Assembly (NCBI GenBank): GCA_031292755.1
Contig: JARLGM010000064.1
Location: forward strand, 1 to 34,755
DNA length: 34,755 bases
Direction: 5' to 3'
Source of the DNA: Candidatus Sulfopaludibacter sp.
GTDB taxonomy: Bacteria > Acidobacteriota > Terriglobia > Bryobacterales > Bryobacteraceae
In this document: piece after piece, positions 1 through 12,202 of the stretch
Numbering within the stretch: the first letter of the stretch is position 1
Layout of the letters: each line of letters begins with the position of its first letter
The notes under the pieces: model-generated
Told to the model about the DNA's origin: nothing
Database searches by the model: none
The model's input: only the letters and a program-made list of their open reading frames with translations
Position numbers and translations under genes: made by a program

Positions 1-1028
1 CCTGCAAGGACCGCCTGCTGATTGAAAACGATCCGCACCAGTTGATCGAAGGCGTGCTGATCGCCGGTCTTTCGGTGGACGCGCACAAGGGTTACATTTA
101 CATTCGCGGCGAGTATCGCTACCTGATCGACATCATGGACAAAGCCCTGGCCGAAGCGTACGCCGCGGGATGGCTGGGCAAAAACATTCAGGGCACGGGT
201 TTCGATTTCGATCTGTACACGCACACCGGCGCGGGCGCCTACGAGTGCGGGGAGGAATCCGCGCTGCTGGAATCCCTGGAGGGCAAGCGCGGCATTCCGC
301 GCATCCGGCCGCCGTTTCCGGCGGTATCGGGCGCGTTTCAATCGCCGACGATTCTGAACAACGTGGAGACCTTTTGCGCCGTGCCGGCGATACTGCGCGA
401 TGGCGGCGCGGCCTTCGCGGCGCTGGGAATTCCCAAGGCGGGCGGCACCAAGTTGACGTGTCTGACGGGCCACGTCAACAAACCCGGCGTGTACGAACTG
501 AAGCTCGGCTTCCCCGTGAAGCAGATGCTCGAAGAAGTGGGCGGCGGCATGCGCAACGGGAAAAAGCTGAAGGCGTTCATCCCGGGCGGCTCTTCGTGCC
601 CCGTGCTGACGGCGGCGGAACTGGAAGGCGCCACCATGGACTACGATTCCATGGCGCAGCGCAAGAGCATGCTCGGGTCGGGCGGGGTAATCATCATGGA
701 CGAAGACACGTGCATGGTGAAGGCGGCGCTGCGCATCATGCGGTTTTACGCGCACGAAAGCTGCGGCTGGTGCATACCGTGCCGCGAAGGCACCACCTGG
801 CTGCGAAAGATTCTGGATCGCTTCCATCGGGGGCAAGGCACGAAAAGCGACATTCCCCTGATTGGCGAGTTGGCGAAGAACATGCTGGGCCGCACATTCT
901 GCCCGCTGGGCGATGCGGCGGCTATGCCCACAATTTCGATTGTGGAGAAGTTCCGGCACGAATTCGAAGAGCATCTCGATGGCAAGCCGTGCCCGTATGA
1001 GCACGCGAATCACATGGTAACGGTGTAA
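1..1028 (+). CDS. nuoF: NADH-quinone oxidoreductase subunit F (NuoF), 5' end missing
   Basis: The open frame runs in from the left edge (first complete codon at base 3), so the N-terminus lies outside the window; an internal TTG at 42 is not the start. NuoF is the FMN- and NADH-binding subunit of the complex I peripheral arm, where it oxidises NADH and passes electrons to cluster N3. The visible part has the glycine/acid-rich stretch GAGAYECGEESALLESLEG, typical of the FMN/NADH site. It also has the C-terminal 4Fe-4S ligands: ESCGWCIPCREGT (about 757-795) and FCPLGDAA (about 898-920). The stop TAA shares its last A with the nuoG ATG, so the two are translationally coupled. Family assignment is secure. 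Confidence 0.97.
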   Translation, partial: CKDRLLIENDPHQLIEGVLIAGLSVDAHKGYIYIRGEYRYLIDIMDKALAEAYAAGWLGKNIQGTGFDFDLYTHTGAGAYECGEESALLESLEGKRGIPRIRPPFPAVSGAFQSPTILNNVETFCAVPAILRDGGAAFAALGIPKAGGTKLTCLTGHVNKPGVYELKLGFPVKQMLEEVGGGMRNGKKLKAFIPGGSSCPVLTAAELEGATMDYDSMAQRKSMLGSGGVIIMDEDTCMVKAALRIMRFYAHESCGWCIPCREGTTWLRKILDRFHRGQGTKSDIPLIGELAKNMLGRTFCPLGDAAAMPTISIVEKFRHEFEEHLDGKPCPYEHANHMVTV

Positions 1029-3157
1029 TGGCAGACCTGGTAAAACTGACGATTGACGGCCGCGAGGTGCAGGCAGCCCCGGGGACCCTGGTGATCGACG
1101 CCGCCAAAACGGTGGGAATCGAAATTCCGGCATTCTGCTACTACGAGGGGCTTTCGCTGGCGGCCGCCTGCCGCATGTGCCTGGTGGAAGTGGAAAAGAT
1201 GCCGAAGATGATGACGGCATGCACCCTTCCCGTCGCCGAAGGCATGGTGGTAAGGACCGAAACCCCGCAGGTGAAGGCGGCGCGCAAGGGCACGCTGGAA
1301 TTCCTGCTCACCAACCATCCGCTGGATTGTCCGGTGTGCGACAAGGGCGGCGAGTGCGAACTGCAGGACATGGTGTTCCGCTACGGCGCGGGGGAAAGCC
1401 GTTACAACGAGACCAAGATTCACGTTCCGGAAAAACAGTATTCGCCGGTGGTGTTTTTCGATGCGCCGCGCTGCATTCTGTGCTTCCGCTGCATCCGCAC
1501 CTGCAATGAAGGCATGGGCGTGGGCGCGCTGGGCGTGATCAACCGCGGGGCTGTTTCGGAAATCGCTCCCAGTTCGGGCGACCACCTGGAGTGCGACGAG
1601 TGCGGTGCCTGCATCGATATCTGCCCGGTGGGGGCGCTGACCAGCGGCACTTACCGCTACCAGACGCGGCCCTGGGAAATGACCCACGTGGCCACCATCT
1701 GCACGCATTGCGCCGATGGCTGCAAGACCACGCTGGGCACGCGCAACGATCGCATCATTCGCGGCAACAATCGCGACCGTTCCGGCATCAACGGCGAGTT
1801 CCTGTGCATCAAGGGGCGCTACGCTTTCGATTTTTACGATGCCGGCGAGCGGCTGCAGGCGCCGCTGGCGCGGGTCAACGGCAAGCTGGAAGAAGTCTCC
1901 TGGAGCGAGGCGCTGCTCCTGGTGGCGAAGCGCTTCAACCAGGTGCTGGCCGATGGCGGCAGCTTCGGCGTGATCGGCAGCAATCACACCAGCAACGAAG
2001 AGAATTATTATCTGCAGAAGTTCGCGCGCGAAGTGCTGCGCACCAGCCATATCGATCACCATCGCACCGGCGACGTAGTGGCGCTGGTGGATGCGCTGAG
2101 CGGCCAGACCGGAAAGCTGGCCACCGTGGCCGACCTGTACGAGCGCAAAGCCGTGGTGGTGCTGGGCGCCGATCTTTCGCTGGAGCATCCGCTGCTTTCC
2201 AACCAGATTCGGGCCAACTGGCGGCATCATCAGGCGCACGTGTATGCCGTCTCGGCGGGTACCGTGCGGGAAGACAAGTATGCCGTGGCGAGCGTTCGCG
2301 TCGGTAACGCGGCGGAAACGAGCGACCCTTCCCGCTTCGCTCATCCGCAGGGCAAGGCTTCGGCGGCGGAATATCTGGCGGCGCTGGAACAACTGCGCGA
2401 CAAGCTGAAGGCCGAGCCGGAACTGGTGATGCTGTTCGACGATTCCTTTAAAGGCGGAGACGTACGCAAGCTGGTGGAGTTCGGCGAATCGCTGGGCATT
2501 CCGGTGAAGTATATCGGGCTGGTGGATTATTCGAATTCCCGCGGCGCCATCGATATGGGTCTGACGCCGGAGTTGCTCCCGGGCTACAAGGCTTCGGGGC
2601 AGCCGGGCCTGCATTTGGAAGAGATGCTGGCGGCGGAGTTGAGCGCGTTGTGGGTGGTGGGCGCCAATCCGTTCCAGAGCGGGGCGGCGCGCAAGGCGGG
2701 CTTCCTGGTGGTTCAGGACATGTTCCTGACCGAGACCGCGGCGCTGGCCGATGTCGTGCTGCCGGCGGCTTCCGCATACGAAAAGAACGGCACCGTGACG
2801 AATGTGACCGGAGAGGTGCAGAAGCTCAAGCACGCCATCAACACCATGGGAGCCAAGCCGGACCTGGAAATTATGGGCTTCATCGCGCGCGAAATGGGCG
2901 TCGCCGGGTCGCTGGGGCCGTGGATTCCCGACGCGGTATTCGATGAGATTCGCAAGAATGTCCGGGGGTATGAAGTTCCGGCGCCGGTGATTGCCACCGG
3001 CGGAGCTGCCCAGACGGCCCCTGTAAACGGGCGTGTGCCGGTGGAACTCCGGCCCGATCTGGTGCATTCCGACCATAATGGGCTATTCGCGTCCGGCACG
3101 CTCGGGCGTTATTCTAAGGTTCTGCACACAGTTTTGGAAAGCCGTTTGAGCCGCTAA
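1028..3157 (+). CDS. nuoG: NADH-quinone oxidoreductase subunit G (NuoG)
   Basis: This is the iron-sulfur relay subunit of complex I, 709 residues, shorter than the roughly 900 of E. coli but normal for many bacteria. An N-terminal ferredoxin-like domain has 2Fe-2S ligands C37, C48, C51 and C65. The His/Cys cluster ligands are H97, C101, C104 and C110. Two 4Fe-4S clusters follow (C149/C152/C155/C159 and C189/C192/C195/C199). A molybdopterin-oxidoreductase-like domain begins with a complete CxxCxxxC-x27-C set (C225, C228, C232, C260), the pattern of the off-pathway N7 cluster found in only some complexes I. The C-terminal part carries ADVVLPAASAYEKNGT, a molybdopterin-fold motif. The gene overlaps nuoF by one base and its TAA overlaps the nuoH ATG by one base. 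Confidence 0.97.
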   Translation: MADLVKLTIDGREVQAAPGTLVIDAAKTVGIEIPAFCYYEGLSLAAACRMCLVEVEKMPKMMTACTLPVAEGMVVRTETPQVKAARKGTLEFLLTNHPLDCPVCDKGGECELQDMVFRYGAGESRYNETKIHVPEKQYSPVVFFDAPRCILCFRCIRTCNEGMGVGALGVINRGAVSEIAPSSGDHLECDECGACIDICPVGALTSGTYRYQTRPWEMTHVATICTHCADGCKTTLGTRNDRIIRGNNRDRSGINGEFLCIKGRYAFDFYDAGERLQAPLARVNGKLEEVSWSEALLLVAKRFNQVLADGGSFGVIGSNHTSNEENYYLQKFAREVLRTSHIDHHRTGDVVALVDALSGQTGKLATVADLYERKAVVVLGADLSLEHPLLSNQIRANWRHHQAHVYAVSAGTVREDKYAVASVRVGNAAETSDPSRFAHPQGKASAAEYLAALEQLRDKLKAEPELVMLFDDSFKGGDVRKLVEFGESLGIPVKYIGLVDYSNSRGAIDMGLTPELLPGYKASGQPGLHLEEMLAAELSALWVVGANPFQSGAARKAGFLVVQDMFLTETAALADVVLPAASAYEKNGTVTNVTGEVQKLKHAINTMGAKPDLEIMGFIAREMGVAGSLGPWIPDAVFDEIRKNVRGYEVPAPVIATGGAAQTAPVNGRVPVELRPDLVHSDHNGLFASGTLGRYSKVLHTVLESRLSR

Positions 3158-4341
3158 TGATAGATTCGTTCGTGGTCATCACCCTGATCAAGGTGCTGGT
3201 GGTCTTCGCCGTTCTCATGACCACCCTGGCGTACCTGCAGTGGGTGGAGCGAAAAGTGATCGCCCACATCCAGGTGCGGCCGGGGCCTTATCGCGTGGGC
3301 CCGCACGGATTGTTGCAGCCGTTGGCGGACGTGATCAAGCTGATCACCAAGGAAGACCTGGTGCCGCCGTACGTGAATAAGCCGTTGTACCTGGCTGCGC
3401 CTTTTCTGGCCATCACCATGGCGCTGCTTTCCATTTCGGTGATCCCGTTCGGGCCGGAGATCAAGGTGGCCGGCTACTCAACACTCATGCAGCTCACCGA
3501 TTTGAATATCGGGGTGGTGTTCGTGCTGGCGGTTTCTTCCATGGGCGTCTACGGGATCGCGCTGGCCGGCTGGGCATCCAATAACAAATACTCGCTGCTG
3601 GGCGGGTTGCGCAGTTCGGCGCAGATGATCAGCTACGAGCTGCCTCTGTCGCTGGCCATCGCGGCGCCGCTCCTGATTTCCAATACCTTGAGCTTGCGGA
3701 CGCTGGTGGAGAAACAGGCGGGAGGCATTTTGCAGTGGAATGTGCTGCACGGGCCGTTCCCGCAGATCTTCAGCTTTGTGATTTTTCTGATCGCCGCGTT
3801 TGCCGAAACCAATCGCGTGCCGTTCGATCTGCCGGAAGCGGAAAACGAGCTGGTGGCGGGCTTCCATACCGAATACAGCAGCATGAAGTTCGCCAGCTTT
3901 TTCATGGCGGAATACGCCAACATGATCACGGTGAGCTGCATGGCCACGCTGCTGTTTCTGGGCGGCTGGATGGCGCCGTGGCCGGCCGCATATGGCTCGT
4001 CCTTCGTGCCACCGGCGATTTTCGCCATCGCCGGATTGATTGCGCTGTATCACGGAGTGAATTATTCGCGCAAACGCGATAAGTACACTCTCCCCGCGTT
4101 TGGCGTGATTTTCCTGATCGTCGCCGGAATCCTTCTGCTGCCGGTGGTGCAGGCGTGGCTGCTGCCGCTGTTCTGGTTTTGCGCCAAGACGGGCGCGATT
4201 CTGTTCGGTTTTATGTGGATTCGCGGCACGCTGCCGCGCTTCCGCTACGACCAACTGATGGGCTTCACCTGGAAATTCCTTTTCCCGGTAGCCATGTTGA
4301 ATCTGCTGGTGACCGGCTTCCTGGTCGCCTGGTTTTCGTGA
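3157..4341 (+). CDS. nuoH: NADH-quinone oxidoreductase subunit H (NuoH)
   Basis: NuoH is the membrane subunit that forms the quinone chamber next to the peripheral arm. The 394-residue product is strongly hydrophobic with about eight to nine membrane segments. It has the family signatures WVERKVIAHIQVRPGPYR near residue 30 and NRVPFDLPEAENELVAG near residue 220, the latter on the acidic loop facing the quinone cavity. It starts at the ATG that shares its A with the nuoG stop. nuoJ begins one base after its TGA, so the nuoI gene that normally follows nuoH is not here. The assignment is secure. Confidence 0.97.
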   Translation: MIDSFVVITLIKVLVVFAVLMTTLAYLQWVERKVIAHIQVRPGPYRVGPHGLLQPLADVIKLITKEDLVPPYVNKPLYLAAPFLAITMALLSISVIPFGPEIKVAGYSTLMQLTDLNIGVVFVLAVSSMGVYGIALAGWASNNKYSLLGGLRSSAQMISYELPLSLAIAAPLLISNTLSLRTLVEKQAGGILQWNVLHGPFPQIFSFVIFLIAAFAETNRVPFDLPEAENELVAGFHTEYSSMKFASFFMAEYANMITVSCMATLLFLGGWMAPWPAAYGSSFVPPAIFAIAGLIALYHGVNYSRKRDKYTLPAFGVIFLIVAGILLLPVVQAWLLPLFWFCAKTGAILFGFMWIRGTLPRFRYDQLMGFTWKFLFPVAMLNLLVTGFLVAWFS

Positions 4342-4342
4342 A

Positions 4343-4840
4343 ATGGACGTCATTCTTTTTCTGGTATTCGCGATTATCGCCGTGGTCTGCGCCATTAACG
4401 TGGTAGTGCAGTCGCATCCGATTTCGAGCGCTGTCTCGCTGATCGGCGTGATGGGGTCGCTGGCGATTCTGTACCTGCTGCTGGGCGCGGAGTTCATCGC
4501 GGCCGCGCAGGTGATTGTGTATGCCGGCGCGGTCATGGTGCTGTTCATTTTTGTGATCATGCTGCTGAACGCCGGAACCGAGGTGCGCAAGGGCCGCTCG
4601 CTGATGGTGCAGGTTCTGGGAGTGCCGCTGCTGATCGCGCTGCTGGGCGTGCTGGCGTTCTTTGTGCAGCGGCTATACCCGCGGAGCACGGTGCATTTCG
4701 GCGGCTTTCGCGGCGGCTCGGCGCTGGCCATCGGACGGGCGCTGTTCACCACCTACCTGCTGCCGTTTGAGATCACTTCCATTCTGATTCTGATCGCCAT
4801 TCTGGGCGCCATTGTCCTGGCGCGAAAGGAGCTGGAGTAG
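4343..4840 (+). CDS. nuoJ: NADH-quinone oxidoreductase subunit J (NuoJ)
   Basis: This is a small membrane subunit of the complex I proton-translocating arm, 165 residues with about five hydrophobic segments. The stretch AQVIVYAGAVMVLFIFVIML is the conserved NuoJ helix that contains the pi-bulge in known structures. The gene starts one base after the nuoH stop and ends directly against the nuoK ATG. No good Shine-Dalgarno is visible, so translation probably depends on coupling to nuoH. It cannot be NuoI, because it has no cysteine motif for 4Fe-4S clusters. Confidence 0.95.
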   Translation: MDVILFLVFAIIAVVCAINVVVQSHPISSAVSLIGVMGSLAILYLLLGAEFIAAAQVIVYAGAVMVLFIFVIMLLNAGTEVRKGRSLMVQVLGVPLLIALLGVLAFFVQRLYPRSTVHFGGFRGGSALAIGRALFTTYLLPFEITSILILIAILGAIVLARKELE

Positions 4841-5149
4841 ATGGCCGAGGTTCCGGTTTCGTGGTTCCTGACGTTGAGCGCGGTACTGTTCGTACTCGGC
4901 GTGAGCGGGTTTCTGTTCCGGCGTAACATCATCACAGTCTTCATGTCCATCGAGCTGATGCTGAATGCCGTCAACCTGACCTTCATCACCTTCGCGTATC
5001 AGCTAAAGCAGGTGAACGGTCACCTGTTCGCATTTTTCGTGATGGTGGTGGCGGCTGCGGAAGCCACGGTGGGGCTGGCGATTATCCTGACGGTGTTCAA
5101 GAACCGCTCCACGCTGAATATCGACGACGTCAATTCGATGAAAAACTGA
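4841..5149 (+). CDS. nuoK: NADH-quinone oxidoreductase subunit K (NuoK)
   Basis: This three-helix, 102-residue subunit of the complex I membrane arm is homologous to MrpC and ND4L. The motif FMSIELMLNAVNLTF carries the conserved membrane glutamate, and a second acidic residue lies in AAAEATVGLAII. Both are proposed parts of the proton path. The ATG follows the nuoJ stop directly. An AAGGAG about nine bases upstream, inside the nuoJ coding end, serves as ribosome binding site. Length and motifs match the family. Confidence 0.96.
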   Translation: MAEVPVSWFLTLSAVLFVLGVSGFLFRRNIITVFMSIELMLNAVNLTFITFAYQLKQVNGHLFAFFVMVVAAAEATVGLAIILTVFKNRSTLNIDDVNSMKN

Positions 5150-5182
5150 GATATGTTCACCGCCGCGCCCACCGAACACAAT

Positions 5183-5218
5183 CCTGGCCCCTGGCCCCCG
5201 GCCCCTGGCCCCTGGACA
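5183..5218 (+). repeat. Heptanucleotide tandem repeat in the nuoK-nuoL gap
   Basis: Five 7-bp units sit in the 75-bp space between nuoK and nuoL: CTGGCCC, CTGGCCC, CCGGCCC, CTGGCCC and CTGGACA (register from 5184). It is the only gap of any size in the visible part of the nuo operon. A degenerate block of related heptamers lies at 19045-19086. Its function is unknown; it may be a dispersed genomic microsatellite, or it may affect RNA structure ahead of nuoL. Confidence 0.85.
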
Positions 5219-5224
5219 CACTAG

Positions 5225-8599
<3,375 letters not shown>

Positions 8600-8610
<11 letters not shown>

Positions 8611-10063
8611 TTCTTTCGCCAGCAGCCTGGACATGGCGCGCTTCCTGCCGGAGCTGATCCTCACCATTGCCGGCACCCTGCTGATGGTGCTGGATCCGGT
8701 GATCCATAAGCGGTCGTCGAGCCTGTTCGGGCATCTCAGCATTCTGGCATTGCTGGCAGGCATAGGCGGCGCGCTGTATGGCTATGCGCACCGGGGGCCG
8801 GCATTCGGCGGACTGCTGATGGTGGACGGATTCGCCACGTTCTTCACCGTGCTGGTGATGGTGGTGGGCATTCTTACGGTGCTGCCCTCTTACAAATTCC
8901 TGCAGCGGGAAGATGCCGAAACCAGCGAATTCCACGCGCTGCTGTTGTTTTCCGTGGCCGGACAGTGCATTATGGCGTCGGCTAACGAGCTGATCGTCAT
9001 TTTCATCGGCCTGGAGATTTCCTCGATCGCCAGCTACGTGATGGCCGGATACCTGCGTGACGATAAGCGGGCCAACGAAGCGGCGCTCAAATATTTCCTG
9101 CTGGGTTCGTTCGCCACGGCGTTCTTCCTGTACGGCGTGGCGCTGATTTACGGCGCCACGGGCACCATCAATCTTTCGGCGGTGCGCGCCGTCATTCTGG
9201 GTCCGAACGCGCCGGCGCCGGTGTTCATCGGGGTCGCGGCGGCCATCATGTTCGTCGGGCTGGCCTTCAAAGTATCGGCGGCGCCGTTCCAGATCTGGGC
9301 GCCGGACGTATATCAGGGCGCACCCACGCCGGTCAGCGCCTTTCTTTCCGCCGGACCCAAGGCTGCCGCCTTCGCCGTCTTCCTCCGCATCTTTATGACG
9401 GCCTTCGAACCGATTGCCGGCGGCTGGGTGCCGCTGGTGTGGATCTGCGCGCTGCTTTCCATGACGGTGGGCAATTTCGCCGCGCTCCTGCAGACCAACG
9501 TCAAGCGCATGCTGGCCTACAGTTCCATCGCCCATGCCGGATACGTGCTGGTGGCGCTCACGGCGCAAAGCGAGGTGGGTACGGCCGCGGCCATGTTCTA
9601 CCTGGCCGGCTATGCCTTCATGAACGTAGGCGCGTTTGCCGTAGTCAGCCACCTTTCGGGACGCGGAGAAAAGTATCAGGACATCGAAAGCTTCAAGGGG
9701 CTCGCGCAGAAGCAGCCGTTGACGGCCGCGATGCTGACCATTTTCCTGCTGTCGCTGATCGGCGTGCCGCTGACGGGCGGCTTCTTCGGCAAGTTCTACA
9801 TCTTCAAAGCGGCGCTGGAATCGCACCTGGTGTGGCTGACGGTGCTGGGTCTGCTGAACAGCGCGGTGGCCGCGTATTACTACCTGCGCATTCTGGTGAT
9901 GATGTACATGCACGAACCTGGAGAGGCGGTGCGCGATATCGAGCCGCTGACTCCGTCGTTGGGCCTGGCGCTGATTTTGCCGGCCATCGGTACGCTGTTC
10001 CTGGGCATCTTCCCGGGATGGGTGCTGGACTTCGCCGGTAAATCGTCAAACCTGTTGAAGTAG
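8600..10063 (+). CDS. nuoN: NADH-quinone oxidoreductase subunit N (NuoN)
   Basis: This is the third antiporter-like subunit and normally the last gene of nuo operons, as here. The product has 487 residues and many membrane helices, with FIGLEISSIASYVMAGY and WAPDVYQGAPTPVSAFLS as family signatures. I chose the GTG at 8600 because a strong GGAGGT (8589-8594) sits five bases upstream; an ATG at 8633 is the alternative. The gene overlaps nuoM by 11 bases. No obvious rho-independent terminator follows the TAG before the next gene at 10084. Confidence 0.95.
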
Positions 10064-10071
10064 ACTCACAG

Positions 10072-10077
10072 TACAAT
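10072..10077 (+). promoter_or_regulatory. Possible -10 element (TACAAT) before the serine hydrolase gene
   Basis: TACAAT ends six bases before the ATG at 10084, so transcription would begin at or next to the start codon and the mRNA would be leaderless or nearly so. No convincing -35 hexamer lies at the right distance. The call rests on position and match to the -10 consensus only. Confidence 0.3.
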
Positions 10078-10083
10078 TGCAGC

Positions 10084-11709
10084 ATGGCGTGCGGAGGGGC
10101 GCGGGTCCTTACGATTCTTGTGTCGGCGTGCCTGCTCTCCGCGTTGCGCGCCGATGACCGCGCCGATGCGGTCAATGACCTGCTAGGCCCGCTGCGCCTG
10201 AAGGACGGCCCGGGCTGCGTCGTGGGTGTCGTACAGAAGGGCAAGCTGCTGTATAGCGCCGCCTTCGGGCTGGCCGACGTGGATGCGCGCCAGCCAATCA
10301 CCCTCGATACTCAGTTTGAGGTGGCTTCCATGAGCAAGCAGTTCACGGCGGCGTCGCTCTACTTTCTGGTGGAGAGCGGTAAGGTGGCGCTGGAGGGCCC
10401 GGTGCGGCGCTACATTCCCGAACTACCCGCCTATGCGGACGCTATCGCGGTGAGCGACCTGCTGCACCACACCAGCGGCCTGCGGGACCTCAATCCCCTG
10501 CTGGAAGTGGCGGGCCGGCTGCGCGAGTCGCTGGACGGCGCGGCCAGCCTGCAATTGCTGCGATCGCAGAGCGGGCTCAACTTTCCGCCGGGAACGGATT
10601 ACGAGTACACCAATACGGATTATTTCCTGCTGGCGCTGATCGTGGAACGTACCAGCGGCCAATCCCTGCCCGCCTTCGCGGAGGAGCATCTCTTCCGCCC
10701 GCTGGCCATGACGCACACCTCTTTTCGGGGTGGCGCGGCGTCCGCCGGCGTCCGCGCGGCAGGCTACCGTGTGCAGGGCGAACAGTTTCGCAAGGCGGGG
10801 CCGCCGCCGCTCACAAACGGCGACGGCGGCGTGCGCACCACGCTGGAAGACCTGCGCCTGTGGGATCAAAACCTGTACACCGGGAAGGTGGGTGGAAGCC
10901 GCTTCATCGCCTTTATGGAAACCAGCGGACGGCTGCGCTCGGGCGAACCGGTGGGGTATGCCGCGGGGCTTTCGGTGGGACGCTACCGCGGCGCGCGCGT
11001 GGTGAGCCACGACGGCCTGCTCCCCGGCTATCGCGCCGACTTTACGCAGTTTCCCGGCTTCCAGCTCTCCAGCATTTTCCTCTGTAATCGTGGGGATGCC
11101 GATGCCCCCGGGCTGAACCGGCGCGTCGCCGCCATCTATCTGACCGGGCACCTCAAACCGCGCCGGGGCGCCGCCGGCGTGGACTATCCCACGACGCCGT
11201 TTCCGGAACTGGATGGCGTTTGGGAGTCCAGACAGGGGTGGATTCTGCGCGCCTGGAGTGGCATCGACGGCATGACGATCGATACCGCCGATGAACGGTA
11301 CAAGCTGTATCCGCTCAATCGCCGGCAGCTTTTCACCGACGACGGCGGGTTCCGCCTGACGCTCACCATGCTGTCGACGGATCGACTGTCGCTGCAATGG
11401 GACGGCGCGCTCCCGGTAACCTACCAAAGGCTGGAGCCCGTTTCGATGCACGCGGAACAGCTTGCCGCGCTGGCTGGCGAGTATCGTTGCCCCGACGCGG
11501 GAGCACTCTGGACGCTGGTGTTCCGGCAGGGCAGCCTGGTGATTACCACCACCGCCGGATGGAAGATCCCGCTCGACGCCATAGGGTCGGACCGCTTCGT
11601 GGTGGGGCCGTGGTCGCTGCACTTCATCCGCGATTCCGAGGGGCGTCCGCAGGGGATTCAACTGCATCGCGCGCGGCTATGGAATTTGTGGTTCGAGCGG
11701 GTCCCATAA
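10084..11709 (+). CDS. Exported serine hydrolase, beta-lactamase class C / esterase family
   Basis: The 541-residue product begins with a signal peptide (hydrophobic core LTILVSACLLSALRA), so it acts outside the cytoplasm. It has the three active-site motifs of the beta-lactamase/penicillin-binding-protein fold: SxxK at S82-K85 (S82 nucleophile), YxN at Y175-N177, and HDG at 309-311 in place of the KTG triad. HxG is common in the esterase and D-aminopeptidase-like branch, so a lactamase role is not implied. The catalytic domain ends near residue 370. The remaining C-terminal region is beta-rich with no motif I recognise, like the extra domains in many of these proteins. The substrate is unknown. 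It lies 20 bases after nuoN but is probably a separate unit. Confidence 0.88.
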   Translation: MACGGARVLTILVSACLLSALRADDRADAVNDLLGPLRLKDGPGCVVGVVQKGKLLYSAAFGLADVDARQPITLDTQFEVASMSKQFTAASLYFLVESGKVALEGPVRRYIPELPAYADAIAVSDLLHHTSGLRDLNPLLEVAGRLRESLDGAASLQLLRSQSGLNFPPGTDYEYTNTDYFLLALIVERTSGQSLPAFAEEHLFRPLAMTHTSFRGGAASAGVRAAGYRVQGEQFRKAGPPPLTNGDGGVRTTLEDLRLWDQNLYTGKVGGSRFIAFMETSGRLRSGEPVGYAAGLSVGRYRGARVVSHDGLLPGYRADFTQFPGFQLSSIFLCNRGDADAPGLNRRVAAIYLTGHLKPRRGAAGVDYPTTPFPELDGVWESRQGWILRAWSGIDGMTIDTADERYKLYPLNRRQLFTDDGGFRLTLTMLSTDRLSLQWDGALPVTYQRLEPVSMHAEQLAALAGEYRCPDAGALWTLVFRQGSLVITTTAGWKIPLDAIGSDRFVVGPWSLHFIRDSEGRPQGIQLHRARLWNLWFERVP

Positions 11710-11745
11710 GTTGGGGAAGTTTTTTCCGTGGGCCATCAATGAGTT

Positions 11746-11774
11746 ACAGGCTGGAATTTCGGAGTCGAGCCTGT
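11746..11774. repeat. Inverted repeat between the hydrolase and the small hypothetical gene
   Basis: The arms ACAGGCT (11746-11752) and AGCCTGT (11768-11774) match perfectly over seven bases around a 15-base loop. No T-run follows on the plus strand, so it is not a standard rho-independent terminator. It could be a transcript-end structure or a protein-binding site. Confidence 0.4.
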
Positions 11775-11808
11775 CGGGTTGCTATCGTGAGCTTGCTGAG
11801 GAAACTGG

Positions 11809-12189
11809 ATGGCAAGCAAAAGACTGTTCCTGATCAAACCGCGCATCAAATCGAGTCTCGATCCCGCGAGGGAGTGCCAGCCCGGCGAATCGCGTGAAGA
11901 GTTCGCCGCGCTCCAGACGGAATATTTCGAGCGGTTCGCGCCGGTCAACCTGGAAACGCGATTCTACATCGACTGCCTGATCGAGGACGAGTGGTCTCTT
12001 CGCCGCTGGCGCCGCATCGAAACGGAACTCCGGAAGAGGCCGGGCAGCGAAAAACCTCTGGTACACGTGGAGCGGCACATCGCCTTCCTGACCAGACTCA
12101 ACAAGAAGAGGGTGGTCCAGATCGAACGCGACCAGCGGGCGCAGCGCAAGGAAATGGAAGCGCTGGAATGCCAGCCCCTTGTGACATGA
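11809..12189 (+). CDS. Small hypothetical protein, charged and helical
   Basis: The 126-residue soluble protein is rich in Arg, Glu and Lys, with no signal peptide or membrane segment. The start is supported by GAGGAAAC (11798-11805) just upstream. The central part (GESREEF, then RFAPVNLETRFYIDCLIEDE, then WSLRRWRRIE) resembles the middle of a recurrent family of small Acidobacteria/Planctomycetes proteins. Those usually begin with a GPRTxEGKxxS motif, which is absent here. That family link is from memory and the function is unknown. The gene ends 13 bases from the convergent TPR gene. Confidence 0.6.
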   Translation: MASKRLFLIKPRIKSSLDPARECQPGESREEFAALQTEYFERFAPVNLETRFYIDCLIEDEWSLRRWRRIETELRKRPGSEKPLVHVERHIAFLTRLNKKRVVQIERDQRAQRKEMEALECQPLVT

Positions 12190-12202
12190 CAGGGAGGTCG
12201 CG

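Noticed and set aside
1010..3076. A 688-codon open frame antisense to nuoG
   Set aside because: It lies fully opposite a gene with all iron-sulfur motifs in place; its His/Arg/Gln-rich product is what the complement of GC-rich codons gives, with no domain.
10084..11709. Calling the serine hydrolase a beta-lactamase resistance gene
   Set aside because: The SxxK and YxN motifs are shared by esterases and peptidases, and HDG replaces KTG, so lactam hydrolysis cannot be claimed.
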